Numbered from the stretch's first letter, positions 1 to 8,778 are shown. The stretch: DNA of 64,000 nt from Alkaliphilus metalliredigens QYMF (GCF_000016985.1 NC_009633.1:4383539-4447538), one strand, 5' to 3'. The notes: a model not told the origin generated them from the letters alone. Numbers and translations are program-made.

Positions 1-114
1 GAATGCCCCTATGTTTGGCATTACCATTCCACTTAAAAATCTTCCGAATTTCTGTATTGTCTCTTGGGTATGACTCTGAGGTCTGTCTACTTCTTTGATA
101 CTTGCATTCGACAT
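1..114 (-). CDS. mtlA: PTS mannitol transporter EIICB, N-terminus (cut by window edge)
   Basis: Only the first 38 codons are inside the window. They read as the hydrophilic leader and first membrane approach of a mannitol-specific EIICB permease, including the family phrase FGRFLSGMVMPNIGAF. The protein would phosphorylate and import mannitol at the cytoplasmic membrane. The ATG at 114 is preceded by a strong AAGGGGGA ribosome binding site. The start matches MtlA of Bacillus closely. The rest of the gene lies to the left of the window. Confidence 0.8.
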   Translation of the reverse strand, partial: MSNASIKEVDRPQSHTQETIQKFGRFLSGMVMPNIGAF

Positions 115-313
115 AATATAGTCCCCCTTATTTAATCATGACATAATTAAATACCGACATCTCTGCAGAAATGTTCTCAATATTCTCACTATGATTATAT
201 GTCAGTAAAATCCAGTTTACAATCAAAAGATAACTATTAGAAGTCCATAAACACTAGTGACAAAACTAAATATCATTCTCATATACGCTACGTTTTACAG
301 GGTTTTAAAAAAC

Positions 314-366
314 AAAAACCCTCCAGCAACTCAGGATTTATCCTGTGTTTACTAGAGGGTTTTTGT
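314..366 (-). terminator. Rho-independent terminator / mtl leader hairpin
   Basis: Long stem AAAAACCCTC / GAGGGTTTTT enclosing an inner CAGGAT/ATCCTG hairpin. On the minus strand it ends in a T-rich run, so it terminates the two small coat-type genes upstream. The stretch 115-313 between it and mtlA holds no gene that I can see. It is the likely mtlA promoter and leader region. An antiterminator role for mtl control is possible but no RAT sequence was recognised. Confidence 0.6.
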
Positions 367-447
367 AGTTGTTCAATCGGTCTTATTTGTCCTTGAATTT
401 GAACTCTTATCTGGATTATATTTGTATTTGTATTAGTAAAATTAAAA

Positions 448-741
448 CTAGCTTAGTGTATTTTTTGATTTATTATAAACATCTGATAATTGTTCACTAG
501 GTGAATGATAAGGCTTTTCCCATCCTTTTTTAACAGCTAGTTCTGTTACTGCAGTATGTCCTCCTAGCACTTGATTTAAACTTGATGAATACATTGCTTT
601 TAATTCTGGAGTAGGAGCAGTCATCGTAGCACTTAGATATGCTTGTGCACTAGCAGCTGCACTGCCCATCATATTATTCGCTATCACTTCATCATTTATA
701 TCCATGTTCTCTTTTGTTTTATTAGTAAAAAAAGAAGTCAT
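448..741 (-). CDS. Small spore coat protein-like (CotF type)
   Basis: 97-residue helical protein with a DEVIANNMMGSAAASAQAYL segment and the closing KGWEKPYHSPSEQL typical of CotF-type spore coat proteins of clostridia, where such proteins assemble on the forespore surface. The start is set at 741 (MTSFFTNKT) because a perfect GGGGAGG lies 8 nt upstream. An upstream in-frame methionine at 780 would overlap the preceding gene. The spacing to that gene is 1 nt, so the two are co-transcribed. The family assignment rests on sequence character, not on a search. Confidence 0.6.
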   Translation of the reverse strand: MTSFFTNKTKENMDINDEVIANNMMGSAAASAQAYLSATMTAPTPELKAMYSSSLNQVLGGHTAVTELAVKKGWEKPYHSPSEQLSDVYNKSKNTLS

Positions 742-742
742 A

Positions 743-961
743 TTATTGTACCTCCCCTGTTGATGTAACTTGATTTTCATTAATAAATTGTTGCATTCCT
801 TTTACTCTACCTTCCATTGCTAAAATCCCAGATTCAGCTTGCTTTTTCAGATCCTCATCCGTAATGAGTGCCTGCATCGCTTTTGAAACTGCTAAACCAT
901 CTTTCTCCATTTTTAGTAAGCCTGTTAATGACAATATTTCGCCTTCCGTAAGCTTTCTCAT
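743..961 (-). CDS. Small coat-associated helical protein
   Basis: 72 residues, highly helical (LTEGEILSLTGLLKMEKDGL), ending just before the CotF-like gene and sharing its operon. Clostridial genomes commonly pair such a 65-75 residue protein with a CotF-like protein, which suggests a partner role in the spore coat. The ATG at 961 follows GGAGGTAAAAAA. No catalytic motif is visible. Confidence 0.55.
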   Translation of the reverse strand: MRKLTEGEILSLTGLLKMEKDGLAVSKAMQALITDEDLKKQAESGILAMEGRVKGMQQFINENQVTSTGEVQ

Positions 962-1086
962 TTTTTTACCTCCAATTTCATTATAAATTTCAGTGACAAA
1001 GATAGTTTATGGATTTTAGAGGATGCTATTCGCTAATATCAACAAGAGGAAAATAATACCATTATTTGTAACCACATATTATTTTT

Positions 1087-2181
1087 CTATATTTTTGCGT
1101 TCATGATTTCTTTTAACTTACCGCATATGGCATCTCCAACTTCATGGGTTTTTGCCTTGCCCTTTAAATCAGGTGTCAATGTTTTCTCTTCTTGTAAAAC
1201 CGCTGTAATTGCATCGATAATCATCTCTGTATCATCTTCTTCTAGTAGAAAGTCTAATAGCATCTTAGCTGTCCAAATCATGGCTATTGGGTTAGCTAAC
1301 TGTTTACCCTTAATATCCGGTGCCGAACCGTGTACAGGTTCAAACATAGAAGGATATTCCTTCTCAAGGTTTAAATTAGCGCTAGCAGCAAACCCTAGTC
1401 CCCCTTGTAATGCAGCCCCTAAGTCAGTAATAATATCTCCAAAGAGATTAGATGCTACCAATACATCATACACCTCTGGCTTTTGAATAAAATACATGCT
1501 GACTGCATCCACATGCGTCGTTTCTGTTTTTATATCCTTATAATTCGTAGCGATTTCTTCAAATATCTTATCCCAAAATACCATGCTGTAATTTAAAGCA
1601 TTTGATTTTGTCACATTTGTCACCTTGTTAAACTTCTTTCGTTTTCTTGCCAACTTAAAGGCATAGTCCATCACTTTCTCTGTATTCTTTCTAGAAAACA
1701 CGGAAGTTTGAAGTGCCACTTCCTCTGGCCTACCAGGAAATCTAAATCCTCCTACTCCAGCATATTCACCTTCTACATTTTCACGAATAACAGTAAAGTC
1801 GATATCCTGAGGTCCCTTATCCTTTAATGGGCATGGGGCTCCTTGAAGAAGTTTTATGGGTCTTAGGTTAATGGATTGATTAAATCCTTGTCGAATATTG
1901 ATTAAAAGTCCATGTAGTGATATATGATCAGGAACAGAAGGATCACCAACTGCCCCTAATAAAATAGCATCAAATGCTTCTAATGTTTTCAAACCGTCAT
2001 CATCCATCATTTTTCCTGTTTTCAAATAATACTCACAACCCCAAGGGAAATATTCATAACTAAATTCCACATTTCCCTTTATTTCAGCATAGGTGTTTAA
2101 AACCTTTACTCCCTCAGCTGTCACTTCGTTACCGATCCCATCTCCTGGTATTACAGCTATTTTGAATTTTTTCATAATCAT
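1087..2181 (-). CDS. Tartrate / D-malate dehydrogenase-like oxidative decarboxylase
   Basis: 364-residue beta-decarboxylating dehydrogenase of the isocitrate/isopropylmalate superfamily. It opens with the NAD-site phrase VIPGDGIGNEV, has the substrate-loop segment RQGFNQSINLRPIKL, DIDFTVIRENVEGEYAGVGG, and the metal/NAD phrase VHGSAPDIKGKQLANP. The loop segment and insertions fit the tartrate dehydrogenase/DmlA branch better than leuB. The usual Trp before the loop (SLWGLL) is His here (SLHGLL), so substrate preference is uncertain. It starts 18 nt after serA ends and is presumably read through from the same T-box-controlled promoter, which would tie it to serine metabolism. GGAG lies 7 nt before the ATG. 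Confidence 0.75.
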   Translation of the reverse strand: MIMKKFKIAVIPGDGIGNEVTAEGVKVLNTYAEIKGNVEFSYEYFPWGCEYYLKTGKMMDDDGLKTLEAFDAILLGAVGDPSVPDHISLHGLLINIRQGFNQSINLRPIKLLQGAPCPLKDKGPQDIDFTVIRENVEGEYAGVGGFRFPGRPEEVALQTSVFSRKNTEKVMDYAFKLARKRKKFNKVTNVTKSNALNYSMVFWDKIFEEIATNYKDIKTETTHVDAVSMYFIQKPEVYDVLVASNLFGDIITDLGAALQGGLGFAASANLNLEKEYPSMFEPVHGSAPDIKGKQLANPIAMIWTAKMLLDFLLEEDDTEMIIDAITAVLQEEKTLTPDLKGKAKTHEVGDAICGKLKEIMNAKI

Positions 2182-2199
2182 CTGTCCACTCCTTTTTTA

Positions 2200-3780
2200 C
2201 TATAATTTTACAAATTTGATTTGTAAAATACCCTCTGCCTTATTAATAATATTTAATGTTTCTTTGTTAACCTCTGAATCCACAGCTAAAAACATCATGG
2301 CCTCTTTATCTTTGTGTTTTCTACTTACTTGCATGGTAGCAATATTTACATTGTTTTCACCTAACAGGCTACCCATTTTTCCAATCATACCTGGCTTATC
2401 AGTATTATTTGCAACTAACATATAGGGTGTAGGCGTAACATCAAAAACAAATCCATTTACATCTACAATTCTCATATCTTTTTTAGCAAATACTGTTCCA
2501 GCCACTGTAAATTCCTTGTTCTTAGTGGATATTTTTACCCTGATCAAATTCATAAAGTTACCATTTACCATCTTTTTGCTTTCAGTAACAGCTATTCCTC
2601 TATTTTTAGCAATCAGTCTAGCATTAACGTAGTTTACTCTTTCTTTCAATATGGGTTCAAAAATTCCTTTTAACACTGCCAAAGTCACTACTGCGGTCTC
2701 CATATCTGCTACTGCTCCACTGTATATGATTTCAATTTTTTCAATCGCTTCTTTTTCTAATTGATGATATAGTTTCCCTAAATTTTCACCTAATTTCAAG
2801 TAGTATTTCATTGCCTCTAGTTCTTGATATTGAAGTGTAGGAAGGTTGACAGCATTTGGTACCATTTTTCCCTTTAATGCACTGAAAACTTCCTGCGCAA
2901 TGGTCACACCTACATTGTTTTGTGCTTCTACTGTATCCGCGCCTAAATGCGGTGTTATTATCACATTGTCAAGGTCTAATAGTAGAGAAGTAGTATTGGG
3001 TTCATTTACTAATACATCTAGACCTGCACTTGCTACGATTCCTTCCTTTACTGCCTTTGCTAGCGCTTCTTCCTCAATAATACCACCTCTAGCACAATTA
3101 ACGACTCTGACACCCTTTTTAGCTACTTTAAATTCCTCTTCTCCAATCATTCCAAATGTTTCTTCAGTCTTTGGGGTATGGACAGTAATAAAATCTGATT
3201 CCTTTATTAAATCCTGCAATCTTTCTTTCTTTTCCACACCATATTTTCTAAATCTTTCATCGGTAATGTAAGGGTCATATGCGATAACCTTCATCCCAAA
3301 TGCCTGTAGTCTAGTAGTCACTAATCCTCCGATTCTACCTAAGCCCACAACCCCCACTGTTTTTCCTTGCAGCTCTACACCTTTAAAATTACTTCGGTCC
3401 CATTCTCTGTTCTTTATTTTAGCATTAGCCTGTGCCACATTACGAGTAGATGCGATTAGTAGACCGATTGTATGCTCTGCAGCTGATACCGTATTGGCTT
3501 CAGGGGTATTGACCACAATAATCCCCCTATTTGTAGCACCATCCATATCTATATTATCTACACCGTTTCCTGCACGTCCAACAACCTTTAAATTAGTTGC
3601 ATGTTGATAAAATTCTTCATTAATCTTAGTAACACTTCTCACAATAATCGCATCATAATTATTGATCACCTTTAATAATTCTCCTCTATCTATTCCGACT
3701 TCAACATCCACATCCAAACCCTCTTTTTTCAATACTTCTATACCCTTTTCCGCAATCTTTTCTGTTATTAATACCCTCAT
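2200..3780 (-). CDS. serA: D-3-phosphoglycerate dehydrogenase
   Basis: 526 residues, the length of long-form SerA. It catalyses NAD-dependent oxidation of 3-phosphoglycerate, the first step of serine synthesis, in the cytoplasm. The Rossmann motif GVVGLGRIGG sits at about 143-152, the catalytic Arg in NCARGG at about 231, Glu at about 260, and His in ITPHLGA at about 278. An intervening ASB-type domain is followed by a C-terminal ACT domain (PYMLVANNTDKPGMIGKMG) for serine sensing. The start is supported by AAGGGAGG. A T-box leader lies directly upstream. Confidence 0.95.
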   Translation of the reverse strand: MRVLITEKIAEKGIEVLKKEGLDVDVEVGIDRGELLKVINNYDAIIVRSVTKINEEFYQHATNLKVVGRAGNGVDNIDMDGATNRGIIVVNTPEANTVSAAEHTIGLLIASTRNVAQANAKIKNREWDRSNFKGVELQGKTVGVVGLGRIGGLVTTRLQAFGMKVIAYDPYITDERFRKYGVEKKERLQDLIKESDFITVHTPKTEETFGMIGEEEFKVAKKGVRVVNCARGGIIEEEALAKAVKEGIVASAGLDVLVNEPNTTSLLLDLDNVIITPHLGADTVEAQNNVGVTIAQEVFSALKGKMVPNAVNLPTLQYQELEAMKYYLKLGENLGKLYHQLEKEAIEKIEIIYSGAVADMETAVVTLAVLKGIFEPILKERVNYVNARLIAKNRGIAVTESKKMVNGNFMNLIRVKISTKNKEFTVAGTVFAKKDMRIVDVNGFVFDVTPTPYMLVANNTDKPGMIGKMGSLLGENNVNIATMQVSRKHKDKEAMMFLAVDSEVNKETLNIINKAEGILQIKFVKL

Positions 3781-3887
3781 TTTTTTATCCTCCCTTTAGA
3801 TAATTTTTTATTTCAATACTTCTAATTCCGCTGTTACACCTGCTCCATTTGCTTGGTACAAAAAATGATACTGTTATTAAATAAAAT

Positions 3888-4150
3888 AAAAAAAGCACTC
3901 ATCCCTGGCTTATTAAGCCAAGGACGAGAGCTTTATTAACTCACGTGGTACCACCTTTTTTTGTCACAATATCATGACCTCTTAGTAGATAACGGTATTA
4001 ACCGGAGCGGGTTCATATTCCCCGTCTGCTTTGGAGTGGATTCAACAATCTTCAGTACCAATTTCCACCTACCATTGGCTCTCTATAAACCTTCGACTGT
4101 TTACTATTCTCTTTCACTGCATTTTGAATTTTATGAAGTTTCATATTATT
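3888..4150 (-). promoter_or_regulatory. T-box riboswitch leader, serine specifier (UCC)
   Basis: Contains the T-box antiterminator bulge AAGGTGGTACCACG (3944-3957) followed by a GC-rich terminator with a T run (3888-3932). Stem I holds an AGTGA-type box. The specifier-loop phrase GAATCCACTCC gives TCC (4038-4040) in the position GAA-NNN-A, a serine codon that fits serA. The UGGU bulge would need a G-U pair with the G discriminator of tRNA-Ser seen in this window. Uncharged tRNA-Ser should favour read-through into serA and the dehydrogenase behind it. Confidence 0.85.
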
Positions 4151-4157
4151 ATTCTCT

Positions 4158-4186
4158 ATCCTACTACGTGGCATTTCTTTTGTCAA
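4158..4186 (-). promoter_or_regulatory. Sigma-A promoter of the serA T-box transcript
   Basis: TTGACA (4181-4186) and TAGGAT (4158-4163) separated by 17 nt, directly upstream of T-box stem I. Confidence 0.7.
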
Positions 4187-4261
4187 CCATTATTTTAGTT
4201 GGAATTATGATTCTTTAGTTAAAACAACTAGGTGATTCAGTGAAAATGTAAAGTATTTTGG

Positions 4262-4395
4262 TTCTCTACTTATGTGTACGCTTCACCTTTGCTGTCTCCA
4301 GCATCGGCTCAACACTCGATACAGGTGGTTGGTTAGACCTTACCCGACAAGGATTCTCACCCTGCAAGAGATGCAAAGCTTTGCTTGGCGCTGTA
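4262..4395 (-). other. Possible group II intron or attC remnant
   Basis: GC-richer structured segment without an ORF. The minus strand reads GGTGAGAATCC, GTCGGGTAAGG and AACCACCTGTATCGAGT, phrases that resemble domain I-III of bacterial group II introns, with a GCAAAGCTTTGC palindrome at one end. It lies where the attC of the last cassette (4468-5307) would be expected. I cannot decide between an intron fragment and a diverged attC. Confidence 0.3.
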
Positions 4396-4467
4396 ACTCT
4401 AGTGATTTATATATAATTGTAAATTTCTCCTTACCGTAGAATTAGACCCCTACTGTACTTCATTTTC

Positions 4468-5307
4468 CTAGAATTCCATATTTTTCAACAAGATTATTAA
4501 AGATATTAAGCAACCTACGCCAACAGGTCCCCATAGCGCTAACTCAATGATACTTTCCGACGCACCTGTTTGAAAACCCCGTACAGTGGCTGCAGATAAT
4601 GCAGTCAAATAAACAGCGCTCTTGACATTCCATATCACCGCCAACACATATCCCCATGGTTGACGCTTCCACAGCAAGACCCCACCCAACAGACCAAATG
4701 AAACTGTTAATGACAGGTCCAATGCAGATATTATATTAGTGCTCTGCTCTAGATTAATGAGTATCTCTGGAACCTGCCCAGTAAAAACGTATCCTAAAGA
4801 TAGAGAGACATGAAAGATACCCAGTAGTATCGCCACAATTGCCATGAATCCCCCTATTTTTTTCACAGGCGTACCAGATCGAAACCGTTCTCCAATAATC
4901 TTTATATTAAGAGAGGATATTCCAAAGATGAGAGCAAAAATTGAAAAAGTAAATAGTGTAACATAAATCAAAAACAAGCTGTTAAAGGCTGCCCCAAAGA
5001 GATAAAAAGCATAGTTGTAAAGCGTGTAAAATAACATCCCCAACCAGACCAACTGTGCACGTTGCGATCCTTGTTTTGAAAGCACTAATGATATAGCTAG
5101 CAGAGGTACGGCTAAAAGAAGCGTTACCAAATCATTTCCATACCATCCTGAAGTAACCAAGAAGTTGTCTTGGTAAAGGTCCTTGATAAAAAGGCCCCCC
5201 ACAGATGCCAACACCATTAAGATGACAATAATGACCGAAAGAATAAAAGCCGGTTTATATTTTGTCTTTAACATTATTTTTTCATTTTCTATCATTTTTT
5301 CTTGCAT
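4468..5307 (-). CDS. Multi-pass membrane protein of unknown function
   Basis: 279 residues with about eight predicted membrane spans (for example FILSVIIVILMVLASVGGLF near the N-terminus). No catalytic motif is recognised. The start at 5307 is supported by GGAGGAG six bases upstream. It is the most distal cassette-type gene of the array, lying alone between a remnant structured element and the attC-like repeat at 5349-5443. Confidence 0.6.
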   Translation of the reverse strand: MQEKMIENEKIMLKTKYKPAFILSVIIVILMVLASVGGLFIKDLYQDNFLVTSGWYGNDLVTLLLAVPLLAISLVLSKQGSQRAQLVWLGMLFYTLYNYAFYLFGAAFNSLFLIYVTLFTFSIFALIFGISSLNIKIIGERFRSGTPVKKIGGFMAIVAILLGIFHVSLSLGYVFTGQVPEILINLEQSTNIISALDLSLTVSFGLLGGVLLWKRQPWGYVLAVIWNVKSAVYLTALSAATVRGFQTGASESIIELALWGPVGVGCLISLIILLKNMEF

Positions 5308-5348
5308 TTTTTACTCCTCCAATAATATATTACTTGAGATTTATTGCT

Positions 5349-5443
5349 CCGTCACGGTCTTGCCATCCCCGATGCCTTACACCCTCAGAACCAGTGGACG
5401 CCATAAACGGTGCCTCTTGAACCACTCTACAATTTAGTTAGTA
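5349..5443 (-). repeat. attC-like site, partly eroded
   Basis: Left half GTCACGGTCTTGCCATCCCC matches the R'/L' side of the other array repeats (compare TAACGGTCTCGCCATTCCCG at 12220). The right half keeps a GTTAGTA core (5437-5443) but has lost the GGGAATG arm. Confidence 0.5.
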
Positions 5444-5470
5444 CTCTATAAAGAAAAATGACCCTACAAC

Positions 5471-6016
5471 CTAAAGTAAATTACTATTTTTGTTCAATTT
5501 CGGTAACACATTGACTTTTAATCTTTTCAACGTGGAATTGCAGGGCATCAACAACATGTGGTCTGATGGCGATAGTTTTTTCATTTTTCCATTAATCATA
5601 AACTGATACTCTCCTACTTTTGCAAATAAATACGGTTGAATAAGTGGATATGTTAACTCTTCAGGTATATTATCAAATAATTGTATTTCATCGATTTCTG
5701 AGTTTGGCAATTCACCAAGGTGCTTAATTTCTGCATAAAATAATTGTCCAAAGGACTCACTTTCTCCATTATCTACTGAATAAATACATACAGGGGTAAT
5801 TATAAAATCCTTCGCCCCTGTTTCTTCTATTAATTCTCTTGATGCAGTAGAATAGATATCTTCATTTTGCTCTTTACGCCCTCCTGGAATTTCCCAAGTT
5901 TTTCGTTCTTTATGTCTTACAAATATCCACCTTCTATCATATTTTGACATAATGACAGCATATTTTAGTTTACTTTCTTCTATTTTATTTATATTGTAAA
6001 AATTTACTTGTAACAT
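5471..6016 (-). CDS. NUDIX hydrolase
   Basis: 181 residues with a complete Nudix box beginning GGRKEQNEDIYSTASREL and continuing IEETGA (pattern G-x5-E-x7-RELxEExGA). It would hydrolyse a nucleoside-diphosphate-linked substrate using Mg2+. The box is followed by a strand-rich C-terminal part with no further known domain. Start at 6016 preceded by GGGGAGCGG. It is a single-gene unit between an attC-like site and the CPBP gene. The substrate is unknown. Confidence 0.8.
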   Translation of the reverse strand: MLQVNFYNINKIEESKLKYAVIMSKYDRRWIFVRHKERKTWEIPGGRKEQNEDIYSTASRELIEETGAKDFIITPVCIYSVDNGESESFGQLFYAEIKHLGELPNSEIDEIQLFDNIPEELTYPLIQPYLFAKVGEYQFMINGKMKKLSPSDHMLLMPCNSTLKRLKVNVLPKLNKNSNLL

Positions 6017-6120
6017 CTACCGCTCCCCTTTCTTTATTCACAATAGAATATACATATTTCAACTTATAATGTTACCTTTAATCAGATATGAAGTTCTAAA
6101 TCAACTCACTTTACTGCACT

Positions 6121-6987
6121 TTAAACATTAATTCTACTAATGTGTTCCACACGAACTTTATTAAGTTTCTTAGTAAGAATGATTAGAACTGGAATAAGGA
6201 TAAATATTGTAGATTGGAAAATAGACATACGTATTGTCATTCCTACATTTAATTCACCATTGATGCTTACATGGACTAAATTAAGGATTGAATTTATTAT
6301 AAAATGTGATATCCATGGTGTCCAAATGGAATTAGTATAATAGTACATCACACCAAAAACAATACCTATTAATATCATAGGGATGAAATTGATTACCAAT
6401 GCCATTATAAAACCACCTGAACCACTCACCATTCCACTAATATACCATTTAAATGCCCAAGGGATATGCCATATTCCAAACAATAGTGCCTGCAAAAATA
6501 TAGCCATTCCAACAGAATACTTTCTATTTAACATGGGAATCATAATCCCTCTGAATAATCCTTCTTCCATAAAACAATTAATCGCATTACCAAATAGAAG
6601 AAATAGTGCAAAACTTATGCCACCAGTTACACCTGCTTTGGGATCAATTGCTGCTATTAATAATTGTGGCGAATCAGAGGCAAATATTAAAAATTCTCCT
6701 CCATATCCCAAGATCATCAAAGCACTTGTAATAACACCACCTAATATAAAAATAGACCACTTATTATTAACATTAAACCCAATACTACTTAGATTATCAC
6801 CTATCATTTTCACAAATAGAATTACAATAATAAAACCAATTACCTTCGACAATATGATCTCACCTAATAAATCATCCAATCTGAAAACAAAGATATCCAA
6901 TATCCTAAAGATCATTGCTATGCACATTAAGCATATGCTAAGGATTAATGGTTTTGAAAATGACATATCTTTAAGTTTTTTTCTCAT
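6121..6987 (-). CDS. CPBP family intramembrane protease (CAAX/Abi type)
   Basis: 288 residues, about eight membrane spans. Motif 1 EEGLFRG (EExxxR, near residues 141-146) and motif 2 FGIWHIPW with the metal-site His are both present, so the glutamate-type intramembrane protease core looks intact. Such proteins process prenylated proteins or act in bacteriocin self-immunity. No bacteriocin gene is nearby. The ATG at 6987 (MRKKLK) follows AAAGG. An upstream GTG is less well placed. Confidence 0.75.
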   Translation of the reverse strand: MRKKLKDMSFSKPLILSICLMCIAMIFRILDIFVFRLDDLLGEIILSKVIGFIIVILFVKMIGDNLSSIGFNVNNKWSIFILGGVITSALMILGYGGEFLIFASDSPQLLIAAIDPKAGVTGGISFALFLLFGNAINCFMEEGLFRGIMIPMLNRKYSVGMAIFLQALLFGIWHIPWAFKWYISGMVSGSGGFIMALVINFIPMILIGIVFGVMYYYTNSIWTPWISHFIINSILNLVHVSINGELNVGMTIRMSIFQSTIFILIPVLIILTKKLNKVRVEHISRINV

Positions 6988-7023
6988 ATCCACCTTTTAC
7001 ACTTCCAATCTTCTCAATTTGTT

Positions 7024-7072
7024 TTATAATCCTAATTTTGCAACCTTATTTTCCATAAATGCATTGTTAGAT
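7024..7072 (-). repeat. Short attC-like site
   Basis: Minus strand ATCTAAC (RYYYAAC-type R'') followed by AATGCATTTATGG and the opposed arm GGTTGCAAAATTAGG. Both arms match the long repeats at 10639 and 18698, but the central part is missing. The 40 bp beyond it (7073-7110, ATCAATAAATTGACCC...) repeats at 10790-10826. Confidence 0.55.
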
Positions 7073-7116
7073 GATCAATAAATTGACCCTAACATTAAAA
7101 TATGTTTTCAAACGAA

Positions 7117-7172
7117 TACTCTTATCAGTTATACATAAGCATTCGTTACAGCAACATTCAACACCTTTATAA
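7117..7172. repeat. 56-bp repeat, copy 1 (other copy 25026-25077)
   Basis: CATTCGTTACAGCAACATTC and CAACACCTTTATAAATCG recur with few changes at 25026-25077 beside the recombinase remnant. The two copies bracket most of the cassette array. Confidence 0.6.
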
Positions 7173-7232
7173 ATCGTATAATAAAAAAACTAATATTAAT
7201 CTACTACGAGTATGTTCATTTTGTTTAATATT

Positions 7233-7678
7233 CTATATTAACACGCCTCGCTTGCTCATCGCTTTGCAATAGATAAAAAGTCCAAATGTTATTAGCATTA
7301 TGCCTATATCAAAGAGGGAAATCCAAGGACCCAGAGTATCCCATCTATTCATAAATGTAAACGTGGCAAATTGCAATAGCATTATGGAAATAGCAGAAAT
7401 AAGTGACACCTGTACCGCCCAGCTCGAGCGGAATAAAAGTAGAATTGGCGCAACTACACCACTAACAATATTTGATATCCAGAGTAATAATGGGAATAGA
7501 GGGTAATCAGTGGAACAGGAAAATCACCAAACAATGTGGAAATTATTATAATTATAAAGTACAAACCAAGACACATTGATATTAACCCATAATTCTTCGA
7601 TGGAAATATTATAAAAGGTAGTGGTAATAGTGCTAGAGAACCAATTTCTATCAGAAACCATACCTTCAGCATAGGCAT
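7233..7678 (-). pseudogene. Frameshifted 4-TM membrane protein
   Basis: Reading from ATG 7678 gives MPMLKVWFLIEIGSLALLPL and three hydrophobic spans. Near 7505 the frame changes and the product continues as ISNIVSGVVAPILLLFRSSW, then LQFATFTFMNRWDTLGPWIS, ending SKRGVLI at 7233. The RSSWAV...LGP...RG pattern fits a widespread family of about 140-residue 4-TM proteins often labelled sugar transporter without proof. One frameshift separates the halves. Confidence 0.55.
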
Positions 7679-7904
7679 CTTTTCTCTTACAAATAAAAAC
7701 CTCCTGCACTTGAGATTTCTTGATCTCTTCAAAAATTGGGAATCCAAGTGTAGAAAGTAAAATCTTGATAGTTTCAAGATCATCCATTAGATCGGTTTCC
7801 ATAGACTCCGTAATGAATGGCTGTATTAGAATAACTGAATTTTCTAATTCACATCTTCCTATTTCTTTTGCTTTTGCATAACAAAAAGATTCTAAATATT
7901 TCAC
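7524..7904 (-). CDS. Hypothetical protein, doubtful 3' end
   Basis: 126 codons. The first 80 (MKYLESFCYAKAKEIGRCEL...) look protein-like: charged, with the helical stretch ETDLMDDLETIKILLSTLGF. The last 45 overlap the frameshifted membrane gene in another frame and are probably not native. Perhaps a frameshifted gene whose true end is lost. No family is recognised. Confidence 0.3.
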   Translation of the reverse strand: MKYLESFCYAKAKEIGRCELENSVILIQPFITESMETDLMDDLETIKILLSTLGFPIFEEIKKSQVQEVFICKRKDAYAEGMVSDRNWFSSTITTTFYNISIEELWVNINVSWFVLYNYNNFHIVW

Positions 7905-7940
7905 GTGGAACTTAGTAAAGCTATTCGTTTTAGATATAAA

Positions 7941-8303
7941 CTATACTAATGCCTTTTCATAACAATAAAATGGTAATTCCCTAAAAGGAAAAAACACCTG
8001 TCCTAATCTTTGGTATCCCATTCTATCATATAGCCTTAGTGCTGCTGTATTTTCACTATAGGCATCTAATCTTATACAAGAATATTGATTCTTTATAGCA
8101 AAATCTTCTATGAAATCTATAAACTTTCTTGCAATACCTTTACCTTGAAACTCTGGATGTACAGATAGTCTATGTATAACCAAAACCTTTCTTCCATCAG
8201 TAGACCAAACAATCTGGCTATATTCAGGAGACTGCTTTTCATTAATTGCAACATAGGCTATGCAATGGTTATTGTCTCTGAATACATGATAGTTATAATG
8301 CAC
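7941..8303 (-). CDS. GNAT N-acetyltransferase, N-terminally short
   Basis: 120 residues containing GNAT motif A (VHPEFQGKGIARKFIDF, acetyl-CoA pyrophosphate loop QGKGIA) and motif B (SENTAALRLYDRMGYQRLG). About 30-40 residues usually preceding the first strand are missing. The region upstream of ATG 8303 has stops in this frame, so the gene is probably truncated. The substrate is unknown. Confidence 0.7.
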   Translation of the reverse strand: MHYNYHVFRDNNHCIAYVAINEKQSPEYSQIVWSTDGRKVLVIHRLSVHPEFQGKGIARKFIDFIEDFAIKNQYSCIRLDAYSENTAALRLYDRMGYQRLGQVFFPFRELPFYCYEKALV

Positions 8304-8328
8304 CTTATAGAATTAAATAACTTATTTA

Positions 8329-8451
8329 TTATTTTAATTGTTCTATTTCATTCTTTAGATGTTCTATTTCTTTTTTGAGTGAGTTTACTTCTTAAATGGC
8401 TGATAAAGCAAAAATAAAAGCTGCTGGAGCTAAATATATCCAGACTTCCAT
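8329..8451 (-). pseudogene. Small membrane/coiled-coil protein with in-frame stop
   Basis: ATG 8451 after a perfect GGAGGTT. It reads MEVWIYLAPAAFIFALSAI, a single membrane span, then a TAA at codon 20, then EVNSLKKEIEHLKNEIEQLK, a heptad coiled coil, and a final TAA. Small proteins with one TM segment followed by a coiled coil are common in Firmicutes, so the internal stop is probably a nonsense mutation. It starts 27 nt after the next upstream gene ends, so the two were likely an operon. Confidence 0.55.
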
Positions 8452-8478
8452 AACCTCCAACTTCCTCTCTCTAACCCT

Positions 8479-8778
8479 TTATTTTTTTGAGTTGTTAATA
8501 ATACCTTTTTCAAAAACTATGTTATTCAATGCAGATACTAAACCCAGTGCTACGCCAAAACTAATAATATTAAAACTATAAATTTCACTAGCTTTTATAA
8601 CAATAATAACGGTACAAATATAGGAAAATACATATAATGTACGCTTTCTTTTCAGCCTACTAGTTAGCTTTTGTAATGGTACAAATACTCTTAATATACT
8701 GTTATTCAAAGCTCCAAACAATATAGAAAATAAAATATAGGATATTATTATAGCTATAAAAAAATATATCAATTCCAT
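8479..8778 (-). CDS. Small two- or three-span membrane protein
   Basis: About 99 residues. Hydrophobic N-terminal span (ELIYFFIAIIISYILFSILF), a basic loop (SRLKRKRTLY), then one or two further spans. ATG 8778 is preferred because AGGTAGG lies 10 nt upstream. A TTG at 8787 is too close to that site. No family is recognised. Confidence 0.5.
   Translation of the reverse strand: MELIYFFIAIIISYILFSILFGALNNSILRVFVPLQKLTSRLKRKRTLYVFSYICTVIIVIKASEIYSFNIISFGVALGLVSALNNIVFEKGIINNSKK

Noticed and set aside
7300-7506. Plus-strand frame of 68 codons
   Set aside because: It is antisense to the frameshifted 4-TM gene and has no ribosome binding site.
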